From NCBI RefSeq assembly GCF_000159955.1, contig NZ_GG695973.1:62019-81495 (forward strand): a DNA stretch of 19,477 nt, in the 5' to 3' direction. Below, one piece after another: positions 7,298-15,740 of the stretch (positions within the stretch are counted from its first letter, which is position 1; each line of letters opens with the position of its first letter). Below the pieces are notes generated by a model. It had not been told where the DNA came from. It saw only the letters and a list, made by a program, of their open reading frames with translations, and made no database searches. A program made the position numbers and the translations under genes. This DNA comes from Paenibacillus sp. oral taxon 786 str. D14 (GTDB lineage Bacteria > Bacillota > Bacilli > Paenibacillales > Paenibacillaceae).

Positions 7298-9739
7298 TTA
7301 TCCGACGACGATATTCACCAGCTTGCCTGGCACCGCAATCACTTTGCGAATCGTCTTCCCAGCCACAGCCTGCTGAACGTTCGGCAGGCTTAAGCTATGT
7401 TCTTGCATAGCTGCTTGATCCAGGTCTTTGGAAATTTTCGTGCGTTCTACGATTTTTCCGTTCACTTGCACGACGATTTCAACTTCGGATTCTACTGTCC
7501 AAGCCTCATCGTACGTTGGCCATGGTTCATACGTAATCGTATCGGTATGGCCAAGGCGTTCCCACAGCTCTTCCGCCAAATGCGGTGCCAGCGGGGACAG
7601 CATCTGCACGAAGTTTTCCGCTGCCGCTTTCGGCACAGCATCCGTTTTGTAAGCCTCGTTAACGAAAATCATCAACTGGCTGATCGCGGTGTTAAAGCGC
7701 AGGTTTTCAAAATCCTCCGTCACTTTCTTAATCGTCTTGTGCCAAGTGCGTTTAAATTCGTCGCTGCCGCCGTCCGCTGTAATTTTCGGATTCAGGCTGC
7801 CGTCTTCAGCAACAAACAGACGCCATACGCGGGACAGGAAGCGGTGAATGCCCTCCACGCCGCTTTCATTCCATGGCTTCGTTGCTTCCAACGGTCCCAT
7901 GAACATTTCATAAACGCGCAACGTATCCGCCCCGTATTGGTTAACGATTTCGTCCGGATTGATGACGTTGCCGCGGGATTTACTCATCTTCTCATTGTTG
8001 GTGCCAAGGATCATTCCTTGGTTTACCAGTTTTTGGAACGGCTCTTTGGTCGTAACCACTCCGAGATCATACAGCACCTTATGCCAGAAGCGGGCGTAGA
8101 GCAGGTGAAGCACTGCATGCTCAGCCCCACCGATGTACAGGTCAACCGGCAGCCATTCCTGCTGCTTCTCCTTCGAGCACAGCTCCTTGTCGTTGTGCGG
8201 GTCGATATAACGCAGATAATACCAGCAGCTTCCGGCCCATTGCGGCATCGTATTCGTTTCGCGGCGAGCTGGCAGCCCCGTTTCCGGATCTACCGTGTTC
8301 ACCCATTCGGTCACGTTCGCCAGCGGCGATTCCCCGGTACCCGACGGTTTGATGGCATCCACATCCGGCAGAACCAGCGGCAGCTGATCTTCCGGTACCG
8401 GCTTCATCGTGCCGTCTTCCAGATGCAGAATCGGGATCGGCTCACCCCAATACCGCTGACGGCTGAACAGCCAGTCGCGCAGGCGGTAAGTCACTTTGCC
8501 GCGGCCTTTGCCGTTTTCCTCCAGCCAGGAGATCATTTTCTTGATTGCTTCCTCTTTGCCCAGACCGTTCAGGAAGCCGGAGTTCACATGGGCTCCGTCG
8601 CCCGTGTAAGCCTCTTTCGACAGATCGCCGCCTTCGACCACCTCGATGATCGGCAGATCATACTGTTTGGCGAATTCATAGTCGCGCTCATCATGCCCCG
8701 GTACGGCCATGATCGCACCGGTTCCGTAACCCGCCAGCACGTAGTCTGCAATCCAGATCGGCAGCTTCTCGCCATTGACCGGATTGATCGCGTATGCACC
8801 GGTGAACACCCCGGTTTTCTCCTTAGCAAGGTCGGTACGTTCCAGATCGCTCTTCCGCGCAGCTTGGTCTTGGTAAGCTTCAACCGCTTCGCGTTGAGCA
8901 TCGGTCGTGATTTTCTTGACCAGTTCATGTTCTGGCGCAAGCACGGCATAAGTAGCCCCAAACAGCGTATCCGGGCGTGTGGTAAAGACCGTCAGAGATG
9001 CGTCATGTCCATCAATCTCGAAGACGACCTCGGCGCCTTCGGATTTCCCAATCCAGTTGCGCTGCATATCCTTGATGCTTTCCGACCAGTCCAGCTCCTC
9101 CAGGTCTTCCAGCAGTCGTTCGGCATATTCGGTAATTTTCAGCACCCATTGGCGCATCGGCTTGCGGATGACCGGATGGCCGCCGCGTTCGCTCTTGCCA
9201 TCAATGACCTCTTCGTTCGCCAGCACCGTTCCCAATGCCGGGCACCAGTTCACCGGAACTTCGGCCACATAGGCCAGACCTTTTTTATACAGCTGGATAA
9301 AAATCCACTGCGTCCATTTATAATAATTCGGATCCGTCGTACTGATCTCGCGGTCCCAATCGTAGGAGAAGCCCAGTGACTTGATTTGGCGCCGGAAATT
9401 GTTGATGTTCTTCACCGTGATATCACGCGGATGTTCGCCCGTATCGAGCGCATGCTGCTCCGCCGGCAGCCCGAAAGCATCCCAGCCCATCGGATGCAGA
9501 ACGTTATATCCGCGCATCCGTTTAAAGCGGGAGACGATATCCGTGGCCGTATAGCCTTCCGGATGGCCTACATGGAGGCCTGCTCCCGATGGATAAGGGA
9601 ACATGTCAAGGGCATAAAACTTCGGTTTCCCCGACTCTTCCCGTGTTTTGAAAGTGTGATGCTCATCCCAGTAGGCCTGCCATTTCGGTTCGATGGCCTG
9701 GGGACGGTAAACGTCATGGGGCACGTTATAGTCCGCCAT
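7298..9739 (-). CDS. leuS: Leucyl-tRNA synthetase
   Basis: A class Ia aminoacyl-tRNA synthetase that charges tRNA-Leu with leucine in the cytoplasm. At 813 aa it matches the usual bacterial length. The HIGH motif appears as HVGH (about residues 56-59). The CP1 editing domain is intact with [12 protein letters not shown], where the Thr-rich stretch clears mischarged amino acids. KMSKS is present near residue 580, and the anticodon-binding and C-terminal domains follow. The ATG at 9739 has an aaggagg site 10 bases upstream. Expression is probably controlled by the T-box leader between 9813 and 10080, which would induce the gene when uncharged tRNA-Leu builds up. Confidence 0.98.
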   Translation of the reverse strand: MADYNVPHDVYRPQAIEPKWQAYWDEHHTFKTREESGKPKFYALDMFPYPSGAGLHVGHPEGYTATDIVSRFKRMRGYNVLHPMGWDAFGLPAEQHALDTGEHPRDITVKNINNFRRQIKSLGFSYDWDREISTTDPNYYKWTQWIFIQLYKKGLAYVAEVPVNWCPALGTVLANEEVIDGKSERGGHPVIRKPMRQWVLKITEYAERLLEDLEELDWSESIKDMQRNWIGKSEGAEVVFEIDGHDASLTVFTTRPDTLFGATYAVLAPEHELVKKITTDAQREAVEAYQDQAARKSDLERTDLAKEKTGVFTGAYAINPVNGEKLPIWIADYVLAGYGTGAIMAVPGHDERDYEFAKQYDLPIIEVVEGGDLSKEAYTGDGAHVNSGFLNGLGKEEAIKKMISWLEENGKGRGKVTYRLRDWLFSRQRYWGEPIPILHLEDGTMKPVPEDQLPLVLPDVDAIKPSGTGESPLANVTEWVNTVDPETGLPARRETNTMPQWAGSCWYYLRYIDPHNDKELCSKEKQQEWLPVDLYIGGAEHAVLHLLYARFWHKVLYDLGVVTTKEPFQKLVNQGMILGTNNEKMSKSRGNVINPDEIVNQYGADTLRVYEMFMGPLEATKPWNESGVEGIHRFLSRVWRLFVAEDGSLNPKITADGGSDEFKRTWHKTIKKVTEDFENLRFNTAISQLMIFVNEAYKTDAVPKAAAENFVQMLSPLAPHLAEELWERLGHTDTITYEPWPTYDEAWTVESEVEIVVQVNGKIVERTKISKDLDQAAMQEHSLSLPNVQQAVAGKTIRKVIAVPGKLVNIVVG

Positions 9740-9812
9740 AATTCAAAATCCTCCTTGAAACAACAATTTGATATGCGGGATCAAAGTCAATAACCGACTG
9801 ATTGAACTCCCT

Positions 9813-10080
9813 AAAATTAAAAACCTCCCGACCCGTAGCGTTATGATCGCTAGGGACGAGAGGAGATTTCCCGTGGTACCACCCTAGTTAGCGTCGGACA
9901 TGCTTTGTCCTAGCTCCCTTTGCACCCTTAACGCGGGCAAGACGATGATGATTTGCGCATCATAACTCCAAGGCGAGTTCATCTGCATTCCCCAACCGGC
10001 TTGCACCAAACGCCGGCTCTCTGGATGGCGAAATCCAAATTACTATTCCTCTTCAAAGTTCCACACTATAGAATTGGATT
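9813..10080 (-). promoter_or_regulatory. T-box leader of leuS, leucine CTC specifier
   Basis: The conserved T-box sequence AGGGTGGTACCACGG is read on the minus strand at 9885-9871. Upstream, the Stem I region contains agatgaaCTCgcc, with the specifier codon CTC (Leu) at 9977-9975, consistent with the leuS gene it precedes. Downstream, the alternative terminator pairs cctc...tagcg with cgcta...ggagg (about 9863-9824) and is followed by tttttaatttt. In this family, uncharged tRNA-Leu stabilises the antiterminator and lets transcription continue into leuS. Confidence 0.93.
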
Positions 10081-10087
10081 ATCAATT

Positions 10088-10117
10088 ATTATATAAAATA
10101 ATGCCACATATCGTCAA
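10088..10117 (-). promoter_or_regulatory. Promoter of the leuS T-box transcript
   Basis: Minus-strand TTGACG (10117-10112) and TATAAT (10093-10088) are spaced by 18 bases. Transcription would start near 10080, giving room for the full T-box leader. Confidence 0.75.
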
Positions 10118-10165
10118 CGTTGGTTCCTATTCCTTGCGTTCAAAATTTTTTCATCCGTTACCCCC

Positions 10166-10193
10166 TTTACAGTTTCGTCTAAAAGTGTATAAT
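10166..10193 (+). promoter_or_regulatory. Promoter of tRNA-Pro
   Basis: TTTACA (10166-10171) and TATAAT (10188-10193) are 16 bases apart, about 36 bases before the mature tRNA. It is back-to-back with the leuS promoter. Confidence 0.7.
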
Positions 10194-10229
10194 GTATTAA
10201 TGTTTCCCCCAAATTATTAATATTGCTGA

Positions 10230-10303
10230 CGAGACGTGGCTCAGCTTGGTAGAGCGCTTGCTTCGGGAGCAAGAGGTCGCAGGTTCAAATCCTGTCGTCT
10301 CGA
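10230..10303 (+). tRNA. tRNA-Pro (anticodon CGG)
   Basis: A full cloverleaf is visible. The acceptor cgagacg pairs with cgtctcg and the D arm is gctcagcttggtagagc. The anticodon stem cttgc/gcaag encloses ttcggga with anticodon CGG, and the T arm is gcagg ttcaaat cctgt. Position 73 is A and the first pair is C-G, as is normal for bacterial tRNA-Pro. The terminal CCA is not encoded. It reads the proline codon CCG. Confidence 0.95.
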
Positions 10304-10319
10304 TTCTTATGGCACCAAT

Positions 10320-10347
10320 ATCGCGGTCTTATGGCCGCGATTTTTTT
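10320..10347 (+). terminator. Terminator after tRNA-Pro
   Basis: Perfect 7-bp stem atcgcgg/ccgcgat with an 8-base loop, followed by seven T residues, 17 bases past the tRNA. Confidence 0.85.
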
Positions 10348-10744
10348 ATTGCGTTTTTAAGGCTGAAAGATCATTAACCAACCTCATGCACAACCCCTGA
10401 ACGGTGAAGTTACTAAAACTGACCCCGTCCTCGCTTTCTAATACGATCCTAAGGAGCTGCCCCGCATTTATCTTCTGCCATGGAGTAGCAAATGACGTAT
10501 TCCTATGCTCATGAATGAAGTCTTCGTGCATTTTTTTCTCATCTTCATTAAAGATGCTCTTAAGAACTTCCGGATGATCCACTTCAAAGCAAGCCACAAT
10601 CCGATCAAATTTAACCTGAGCGTCGTTTCTAAGTTCCTCAAAGTTCGAAACGGGGATCTTCTTGGCTGAGTAGGTTTGAATAAGGAAATTCTCAACTTCT
10701 TGAAGAGAAGACTTCGTTGATTTATTTGGGGGGAGTTTGTTCAT
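10346..10744 (-). CDS. Hypothetical protein, 132 aa
   Basis: I do not recognise this protein. It is soluble, charged and mainly helical-looking, with no signal peptide, membrane segment or known catalytic motif that I can name. The ATG at 10744 has a taggag ribosome site 9 bases upstream, and the frame uses its full length without interruption, so it is likely real. Its stop overlaps the tRNA terminator T-run, so the two genes are convergent and tightly packed. Base composition is more AT-rich than the com, leuS and thi genes around it, which may mean later acquisition next to the tRNA gene. It could be a small phage- or plasmid-derived protein or a lineage-specific gene. Confidence 0.6.
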   Translation of the reverse strand: MNKLPPNKSTKSSLQEVENFLIQTYSAKKIPVSNFEELRNDAQVKFDRIVACFEVDHPEVLKSIFNEDEKKMHEDFIHEHRNTSFATPWQKINAGQLLRIVLESEDGVSFSNFTVQGLCMRLVNDLSALKTQ

Positions 10745-10842
10745 AGAGATCGGCTCCTAAACTCAATTTAAAAAAATGAATGCTCTTCAACGCGGTTCCA
10801 AGTATACTAATGTTAAAGGGTAACCCATAGGGAGGGATTACA

Positions 10843-11028
10843 GTGAATATGTGGGAGAAACAAGAGAAAGAAAAGTTTAAAGAGTATCAACGTAAGCCTT
10901 TCATCAATTTTGCGGATTCGATGAATCGTGCTGAAATCGGAGATTGGGACGCTTTAGCAAAAGGCGGCTTTTGGACCACTCTCGTCATCATCGTAGGACT
11001 CCTTCTTTTCTTCTCCTTTAGATTCTAA
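10843..11028 (+). CDS. Small membrane protein, 61 aa, unknown function
   Basis: The first 40 residues are hydrophilic and rich in Lys and Glu (a run such as EKQEKEKFKEYQRK). A single hydrophobic segment (about residues 43-59) then ends the protein with a short basic tail, suggesting a C-terminally anchored protein facing the cytoplasm. The GTG at 10843 has agggagg exactly 7 bases upstream, a much better fit than the ATG two codons later, and this ribosome site is the main reason to believe the gene. A tatact sequence at 10803-10808 could be a -10 box, but I see no good -35. No family is recognised. Confidence 0.6.
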   Translation: MNMWEKQEKEKFKEYQRKPFINFADSMNRAEIGDWDALAKGGFWTTLVIIVGLLLFFSFRF

Positions 11029-11283
11029 CAGGCCAAAAACTGCTAGTGCACTCCTTTTTTACTGTATAAAAACAATCCTTGAAACAATTTCCGATACTTA
11101 ACGTATTGTGTTTTAAGGTTAGTAATGGGAGTCTTTTTATTTTTATTTGTCCTTCTTGCTTTACTAAATATCTTTTTCCCGCGAATCTCTTGGTATATGA
11201 GCTATGGCTGGAAGAGGGCTCTGATCCACTAAAAGCCTTTGATTTTCATCAATCTCATCCAGCAACCCTTCTTTTTCATACTA
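11029..11283. other. AT-rich intergenic stretch without a gene
   Basis: Nothing convincing is seen. A short palindrome agtgcact (near 11044-11051) followed by a T-run could weakly terminate the small membrane protein gene. The rest may be decayed sequence attached to the fragment that follows. Confidence 0.35.
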
Positions 11284-11448
11284 GCGGATGTAGAGTCCGC
11301 CCCAGCGGGTTCACGGTTGCTTGGTGCCGGCGACGAAGGCATTCAGCTTCGCGAAATCGCTGCTGTCATCGGGCGGCAATTAAACGTGCCTGTGGTCAGC
11401 ATCACACCGGAAGAGGCTGATGCCCATTTCGGTTTTCTTGGTGCCATC
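11284..11448 (+). pseudogene. Fragment of an NAD-dependent epimerase/SDR family gene
   Basis: About 55 codons read as APAGSR, then DEGIQLREIAAVIGRQLNVP, then EEADAHFGFLGA. This is the pattern I know from the C-terminal half of extended SDR / NAD-dependent epimerase proteins, which use this stretch after the Rossmann domain. No Rossmann glycine motif or catalytic YxxxK lies upstream in any frame, and the reading frame runs into unrelated sequence and a terminator hairpin downstream. There is no ribosome site. I interpret it as a leftover of a deleted gene. Confidence 0.65.
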
Positions 11449-11465
11449 AGGACACTATTTTGCTT

Positions 11466-11514
11466 AAAAAAGCAGGGATGCCCCAGAAGCCTTTAACGGC
11501 TCTTGGGACATCCC
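11466..11514 (-). terminator. Terminator after the FUSC-like gene
   Basis: A long imperfect stem of 17 bases per arm (11514-11498 with 11491-11475) closes a 6-base loop. On the minus strand it is followed by six T residues (11471-11466), about 45 bases past the stop of the membrane protein gene. Confidence 0.75.
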
Positions 11515-11557
11515 CTTTCTACCTGTTCGTTAGAAAATCGTAGGCACCATACCCACG

Positions 11558-12487
11558 TTACGATATTTTAAGCTCCGCTTTCGTCTGGAAACGACCCCGC
11601 TCCTTAATCGGAAGCGGTAATCCCAGCTTCTGCAGCTCAGCGTATATCCAATCCGCGTGGTACTCATAGACGGTTTCGATCTTGTACTGCTGCTCTTCAC
11701 TACGGTTTCCTACCTCTGCTGAGTCGCTCCGTTCATGATCGGCCTCGACCAGCAACAGTCGATGCTCGGCAAGCAGCTGCTGCAAAATCACCAAATGCTC
11801 ATAGATATGGCGATAGGATTCAATTTCTTTGCCGATGTGCTCCATCGATTCGCTGAGATCTCGAGTCAGATGGAATTCCTCTTTGCAAAGCTGATAATAT
11901 TTCTCCAGGCAACCTAGCTCCGCACGAAAACTCTCCAAATCGACGACTTCCCGGCACGTCGTGATCTGCCCGAATAAATCGGCCATCCGCTTAGCGACGG
12001 CTTTCCGCGCCTTTTCCAAATCGGCCTCATGCTTAGGGGGGAAGACGACCAAATTGACGATCACAGCAACAGCAATACCAACCAGTGTGTCCGTGATCCG
12101 GTTAATCCCATAAAAAATCGGACTTTCACCCGGCTGAAGATTTAACATAATGGCTAAAAAAACGATACACCCGATGGATATCGACTTATTCCATTTCAGC
12201 AAATTGCAGACATAGATCACGACGATGACGCCTAACGCGCAATACACCGCGTTCCCAGGCTCAATCATGGCGAAACCTGCACCCACGATCGCCCCAACAA
12301 ACGTCCCCATCGTCCGATGTTTCCCGGCCGTAAATGAGTTGGTGACCGAATTTTCCATGGAAATGATCGTTGCGATCGCGGCGTAAAAAGGATACTCCAG
12401 GCGCAATAACGCTGCAACGATCACACACAAACAGATGGCTAGCCCTGTCTTGAGATTGCGTAAACCAATCGTCCATTTCAATCTCAT
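11558..12487 (-). CDS. FUSC / aromatic acid exporter family membrane protein
   Basis: An integral membrane protein of about 309 aa resembling the ArAE/FUSC group (DUF939-type), whose members are thought to export aromatic acids or related compounds. The N-terminal half holds several hydrophobic segments (about 14-32, 66-100, 105-120, 130-150) and the family motif GKHRTMGTFVGAIVGAG near residues 56-72. The C-terminal half is a soluble, Leu/Glu-rich helical domain. The substrate is unknown. Starts are ambiguous: GTG 12490, ATG 12487 and TTG 12481 follow each other, and the ggggag ribosome site sits only 2 bases from the ATG but 8 from the TTG, so TTG may be the true start. It is a single-gene unit with its own promoter and terminator. 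Confidence 0.8.
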   Translation of the reverse strand: MRLKWTIGLRNLKTGLAICLCVIVAALLRLEYPFYAAIATIISMENSVTNSFTAGKHRTMGTFVGAIVGAGFAMIEPGNAVYCALGVIVVIYVCNLLKWNKSISIGCIVFLAIMLNLQPGESPIFYGINRITDTLVGIAVAVIVNLVVFPPKHEADLEKARKAVAKRMADLFGQITTCREVVDLESFRAELGCLEKYYQLCKEEFHLTRDLSESMEHIGKEIESYRHIYEHLVILQQLLAEHRLLLVEADHERSDSAEVGNRSEEQQYKIETVYEYHADWIYAELQKLGLPLPIKERGRFQTKAELKIS

Positions 12488-12512
12488 CACTCCCCAATCA
12501 AGCTCCGACCGT

Positions 12513-12542
12513 ATTATAGAGGATGTTTTTAATTCGCTTCAA
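12513..12542 (-). promoter_or_regulatory. Promoter of the FUSC-like gene
   Basis: Minus-strand TTGAAG (12542-12537) and TATAAT (12518-12513) are 18 bases apart, about 25 bases before the start codon. Confidence 0.65.
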
Positions 12543-12653
12543 TTTAATTAAACATCACAAAACGGCTATTTTTGCGATAAATCGTGACATTTTCATGAAA
12601 ATTTCTTGGAAACGGCTTAAAGCAGGCAGCTTAACACCAATCCAATTCAACGG

Positions 12654-12682
12654 TTGTAATTATCTGGATCCCCGTGTATAGT
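12654..12682 (+). promoter_or_regulatory. Promoter of the thiamine operon
   Basis: TTGTAA (12654-12659) and TATAGT (12677-12682) are 17 bases apart, placing the start about 20 bases before the TPP riboswitch. Confidence 0.65.
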
Positions 12683-12706
12683 AAACATGACAATTCTAAA
12701 TCGATC

Positions 12707-12796
12707 GACACTAGGGGAGCCGCAAGGCTGAGATGAATCGAAAGATTCGGACCCTTTGAACCTGAACGGGTTAAGACCTGCGTAGGGAAGTGGAGA
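12707..12796 (+). promoter_or_regulatory. TPP (THI-box) riboswitch
   Basis: The conserved THI-box blocks occur in order: aggggagcc, ggctgagat, a variable hairpin (gaatcgaaagattc), gaccctttgaacctga, cgggttaa and ctgcgtagggaagtgg. This aptamer binds thiamine pyrophosphate. With a terminator hairpin about 60 bases downstream, it probably stops transcription of tenI-thiS-thiG-thiH when TPP is plentiful. Confidence 0.96.
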
Positions 12797-12858
12797 GTAA
12801 AGCATACATGAACCGGAAAATAGGTCTATTTAGGCTTATACATTCTGTTGCTGAACTT

Positions 12859-12886
12859 AGCCCCCTCCTTACGGAGGGGGCTTTTT
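12859..12886 (+). terminator. Riboswitch-controlled terminator
   Basis: Perfect 10-bp stem agccccctcc/ggagggggct with a ttac loop and a following T-run, between the TPP aptamer and tenI. It is the expected expression platform. Confidence 0.88.
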
Positions 12887-12919
12887 TGCATTGGATTTCT
12901 AACCTGAGAGGGGATGAAT

Positions 12920-13564
12920 ATGACGAGCCAAAAATTAACGCTAACCGCACCCGAACTGCATCTGATCTCCATCTCTCCCATCCACGTATCCGAACTGCTC
13001 AGGGTATCCCTCAAGGCCCTTCCCTACTTGGATTACATTCATGTGCGGGATAAGCAGCTCACCGCGAAAGGTCAGCTGGAGATCATTCAACAAATGTTCG
13101 AATCAGGCATTCCGCTGAACAAAATTGTCGTGAACGATCGGCTGGACGTGGCCTTGGCCGCGCGGGCAGTGAATGTCCACTTAGCCGGCCATAGTCTTCC
13201 GGTGGACTCCGCTCGTCCGTTAGCCAGCGGGATGCGCTTGGGCAGGTCGGTTCATTCGGTGGAAGAAACGGTGCAGGCCGCCGTAGATGGAGCGGATTAT
13301 TGCCTGTTCGGACATGTGTACGATACCTCCAGCAAACCCGGACTTCCCGGCAGAGGGCTGGCGGCATTAACTGCTACGGCGAAGGCTTGCCCGGTTCCGA
13401 TGATCGCCATTGGAGGCATCCGACCGGATCAAGCGGGAGAGATCATCCGCTGCGGCGCTCAAGGGATTGCCGTCATGACAAGGTTGTTTCATGCACCGGA
13501 CCCGGCAGAAGAAGCCCAAGCTTACCGCAAGGCGATGCAAGCAGCTTGGCTGGAAAGGAGGTGA
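12920..13564 (+). CDS. tenI: Thiazole tautomerase TenI
   Basis: A TIM-barrel protein related to ThiE. TenI aromatises the thiazole product of ThiG into the form used by ThiE. Evidence for TenI rather than ThiE is the FGHVYDTSSKPGLPGRG stretch, where the His (residue 132 from this start) matches the catalytic His of TenI, and the gene's position before thiS-thiG. IAIGGI and GIAVMTR match the phosphate-binding end of the barrel. Of two nearby ATG codons, 12914 directly abuts the gagagg ribosome site while 12920 lies 8 bases from it, so 12920 is preferred (214 aa). The stop overlaps the thiS ribosome site. A ThiE role cannot be fully excluded, but the context fits TenI. Confidence 0.88.
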   Translation: MTSQKLTLTAPELHLISISPIHVSELLRVSLKALPYLDYIHVRDKQLTAKGQLEIIQQMFESGIPLNKIVVNDRLDVALAARAVNVHLAGHSLPVDSARPLASGMRLGRSVHSVEETVQAAVDGADYCLFGHVYDTSSKPGLPGRGLAALTATAKACPVPMIAIGGIRPDQAGEIIRCGAQGIAVMTRLFHAPDPAEEAQAYRKAMQAAWLERR

Positions 13565-13569
13565 ACCAC

Positions 13570-13773
13570 GTGCAGGTTCGTCTGAATGGGAAGGAGACGA
13601 CGTTAAACGAAAGCTGTGTCACACTGGCCGATTTATTAGCGGAACCCCCATGGAGGGACCGGAAGCTGTTGGTTGAACTAAACGGTACGGTTGTGCGAAA
13701 GGAAGACTATGCCGTTATCCAGTTATCTGATGGAGATCGCATTGAGCTAGTCCATTTTGTAGGGGGAGGCTGA
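13570..13773 (+). CDS. thiS: Sulfur carrier protein ThiS
   Basis: A 67-aa ubiquitin-fold protein that carries sulfur as a C-terminal thiocarboxylate to thiazole synthase. The C-terminus VHFVGGG ends in the Gly-Gly needed for adenylation, and the length is right. GTG at 13570 is preceded by aaggagg with an 8-base spacer. That site lies inside the end of tenI, so the genes are translationally linked. The adenylating enzyme ThiF that normally activates ThiS is not encoded nearby. Confidence 0.95.
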   Translation: MQVRLNGKETTLNESCVTLADLLAEPPWRDRKLLVELNGTVVRKEDYAVIQLSDGDRIELVHFVGGG

Positions 13774-13778
13774 TCAGC

Positions 13779-14558
13779 ATGCAGGACTTATTCCATATTG
13801 GCGGCAAGGCTTTGTCCAGCCGTTTATTTATCGGTACCGGCAAATATAACCGCAACACCTTAATTCCCGAAGTGATCGAGCGTTCAGGAGCAGAGGTCAT
13901 CACCGTCGCTTTAAGAAGAGTGAATCCCGATTGGGAAGAGGAAAATCTGCTGCATCATATTCCTTCGCATATGACGCTGCTGCCGAACACCTCCGGCGCC
14001 CGTAACGCGGAAGAGGCGATCCGCATCGCCAGATTGGCTAGGGCGGCGGATATGGGCAATTGGATCAAACTGGAGGTCATCCAGGATCAACGTTATTTGC
14101 TGCCAGACAACGTGGAAACCATTAAAGCAACCGAGGTATTGGCCGCAGAAGGGTTCGTTGTCCTTCCTTATATGAGCCCGGATTTGTCGGCTGCTCTCCG
14201 GCTAAGGGATGCAGGAGCCGCTGCCGTCATGCCGCTCGGTTCACCGATTGGCAGTAACCGCGGTCTGCGGACGAAGGAACTGATTCAGATCCTGATCGAG
14301 GAAGCAGGCCTGCCGGTGATCGTTGACGCCGGCATCGGTAAGCCGTCTGAGGCGGCGGAAGCGATGGAAATGGGAGCGGCGGCGGTCCTCTTGAACACAG
14401 CGATTGCGACCGCCCGCGATCCGCTGGGGATGGCCGAAGCGTTCCGCGCAGCCGTAGTGGCCGGCAGACTAGCTCATTTGGCCGGACTAGGGCCGGTGGA
14501 GCAAAACGCCGTGGCCTCCTCCCCGCTGACCGGGTTTCTGGATGAAGTGGAGGCCTAA
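13779..14558 (+). CDS. thiG: Thiazole synthase ThiG
   Basis: A 259-aa TIM-barrel enzyme that joins 1-deoxy-D-xylulose 5-phosphate, ThiS thiocarboxylate sulfur and dehydroglycine to make the thiazole phosphate. The Schiff-base lysine lies in NWIKLEVI (K97), and the phosphate-binding motifs [11 protein letters not shown] and [10 protein letters not shown] are intact, as is the [11 protein letters not shown] strand. ATG at 13779 follows ggggagg by 9 bases, and the gene begins 5 bases after the thiS stop, so the pair is tightly coupled, which fits the physical ThiS-ThiG complex. Confidence 0.97.
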   Translation: MQDLFHIGGKALSSRLFIGTGKYNRNTLIPEVIERSGAEVITVALRRVNPDWEEENLLHHIPSHMTLLPNTSGARNAEEAIRIARLARAADMGNWIKLEVIQDQRYLLPDNVETIKATEVLAAEGFVVLPYMSPDLSAALRLRDAGAAAVMPLGSPIGSNRGLRTKELIQILIEEAGLPVIVDAGIGKPSEAAEAMEMGAAAVLLNTAIATARDPLGMAEAFRAAVVAGRLAHLAGLGPVEQNAVASSPLTGFLDEVEA

Positions 14559-14561
14559 GTG

Positions 14562-15677
14562 ATGAGCTTTTATGACAAAATCCAATCCTGGGAAGGCTTC
14601 CCCTTTCCACAGCGGCTGCAAGGTTACAGCGATGCAGATGTACGGCGAGCGCTTAGCAAGCCTAAGCTTGATGGGGAGGATCTGTTAGCCTTGCTGTCAC
14701 CGGCGGCCGATAGACATTTGGAGGAGATGGCCCAACGGGCTCAGCGGATCACCCAAAGCCAGTTCGGAAACGTGATCCAGTTGTTTACCCCGATGTATGT
14801 GTCCGATTATTGCGTAAACCACTGTGAGTATTGCAGCTTTAGCTCGATCTATGACTTTCCGCGAAAAAAATTAGATATGCAAGAGGTCGAACGGGAAGCC
14901 GCGGCGATTGCCGCTACCGGCATCCGTCATATCCTGCTGTTAACCGGTGAATCCCGCAAAGATTCCCCGGTCGAATACTTAAAGGATTGCGTGAAGGTGC
15001 TGCGCAAGTATTTTTCCTCCATAGGCATTGAGGTCAACCCGCTGTCCGTCTCCGAATATCAGGAGTTAGGCGCGGTAGGTGTAGACAGCCTGACGGTATT
15101 TCAAGAGGTCTACCACCGGGAAACGTATACCAAGCTCCATCTGAAAGGACCCAAGCGCAATTATCGAAATCGGCTGGATGCCCCTGAGCGCGGCTGTGCT
15201 GCAGGCTATCGGTCCGTTAATATCGGTGCATTACTTGGCTTGTACGATTGGAGACAGGAAGCCTTTTTTGCAGCCATGCATGCGGATTATTTACAAACCA
15301 AGTATCCGGGGTGTGAGATCAGCTTGTCGATCCCGCGGTTCCGCCCTTTTCTCGGAGATTACGAACCGGATGCCCAGGTGACCGATCGGGCTTTGGTGCA
15401 GGTGACGCTCGCCTACCGTCTCTTTCTGCCGCGGGCCGGGATCACCTTATCCAGCCGGGAGCCTGCCCGATTACGCGACAGGCTGGTTCACCTTGGCGTT
15501 ACCAAGATGTCGGCCGGCGTATCCACGGCAGTTGGGGGCCATTCCCAAGGCGGAGGCACCCCGCAGTTTCAAATATCCGATGAGCGTAGCGTAGCCGAAA
15601 TCCGGGAAATGCTCTATCAAAACGGACTGCAGCCTGTGTTTAAAGACTGGGATATCTTAGTCCCAACTGAAAGCTAG
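14562..15677 (+). CDS. thiH: 2-iminoacetate synthase ThiH (radical SAM)
   Basis: A radical SAM enzyme that cleaves tyrosine to dehydroglycine (2-iminoacetate) and p-cresol, supplying ThiG. The iron-sulfur motif CX3CX2C is present as CVNHCEYC (C84, C88, C91 from this start), and the C-terminal stretch with SAGVSTAVGGHSQGG is typical of ThiH. At about 371 aa it is the normal length. ATG at 14562 lies 8 bases after a tggagg site inside thiG. GTG at 14559 is less well spaced. ThiH is oxygen-sensitive and replaces the glycine oxidase ThiO used in the Bacillus subtilis thi operon, so this organism may make thiazole under low oxygen. Confidence 0.95.
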   Translation: MSFYDKIQSWEGFPFPQRLQGYSDADVRRALSKPKLDGEDLLALLSPAADRHLEEMAQRAQRITQSQFGNVIQLFTPMYVSDYCVNHCEYCSFSSIYDFPRKKLDMQEVEREAAAIAATGIRHILLLTGESRKDSPVEYLKDCVKVLRKYFSSIGIEVNPLSVSEYQELGAVGVDSLTVFQEVYHRETYTKLHLKGPKRNYRNRLDAPERGCAAGYRSVNIGALLGLYDWRQEAFFAAMHADYLQTKYPGCEISLSIPRFRPFLGDYEPDAQVTDRALVQVTLAYRLFLPRAGITLSSREPARLRDRLVHLGVTKMSAGVSTAVGGHSQGGGTPQFQISDERSVAEIREMLYQNGLQPVFKDWDILVPTES

Positions 15678-15691
15678 GGCGAACATCAATC

Positions 15692-15737
15692 GAGCCGGAC
15701 CTTCCCTGCATCCAGGGAAATGTCCGGCTCTTCTTCT
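15692..15737 (+). terminator. Terminator of the thiamine operon
   Basis: gagccggac (15692-15700) pairs with gtccggctc (15722-15730) and the stem continues inside with ttccctg/cagggaa around a catc loop. A T-rich tail follows. The thi operon therefore ends after thiH, without thiF. Confidence 0.85.
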
Positions 15738-15740
15738 CAT

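Noticed and set aside
7397..9379. A 660-codon open frame on the plus strand opposite leuS
   Set aside because: It is antisense to an intact leucyl-tRNA synthetase. Its product is low-complexity in Arg, His, Phe and Gln with no recognisable domain and no ribosome site.
10279..10303. tRNA-Pro 3' end as an integration (attachment) site
   Set aside because: No second copy of the tRNA 3' sequence and no integrase gene were seen in the window.
12790..13053. An open frame starting within the TPP riboswitch region and overlapping tenI, considered as a leader peptide
   Set aside because: It runs through the aptamer end and terminator hairpin into a second frame of tenI, and has no credible ribosome site of its own. 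The riboswitch explains the region.
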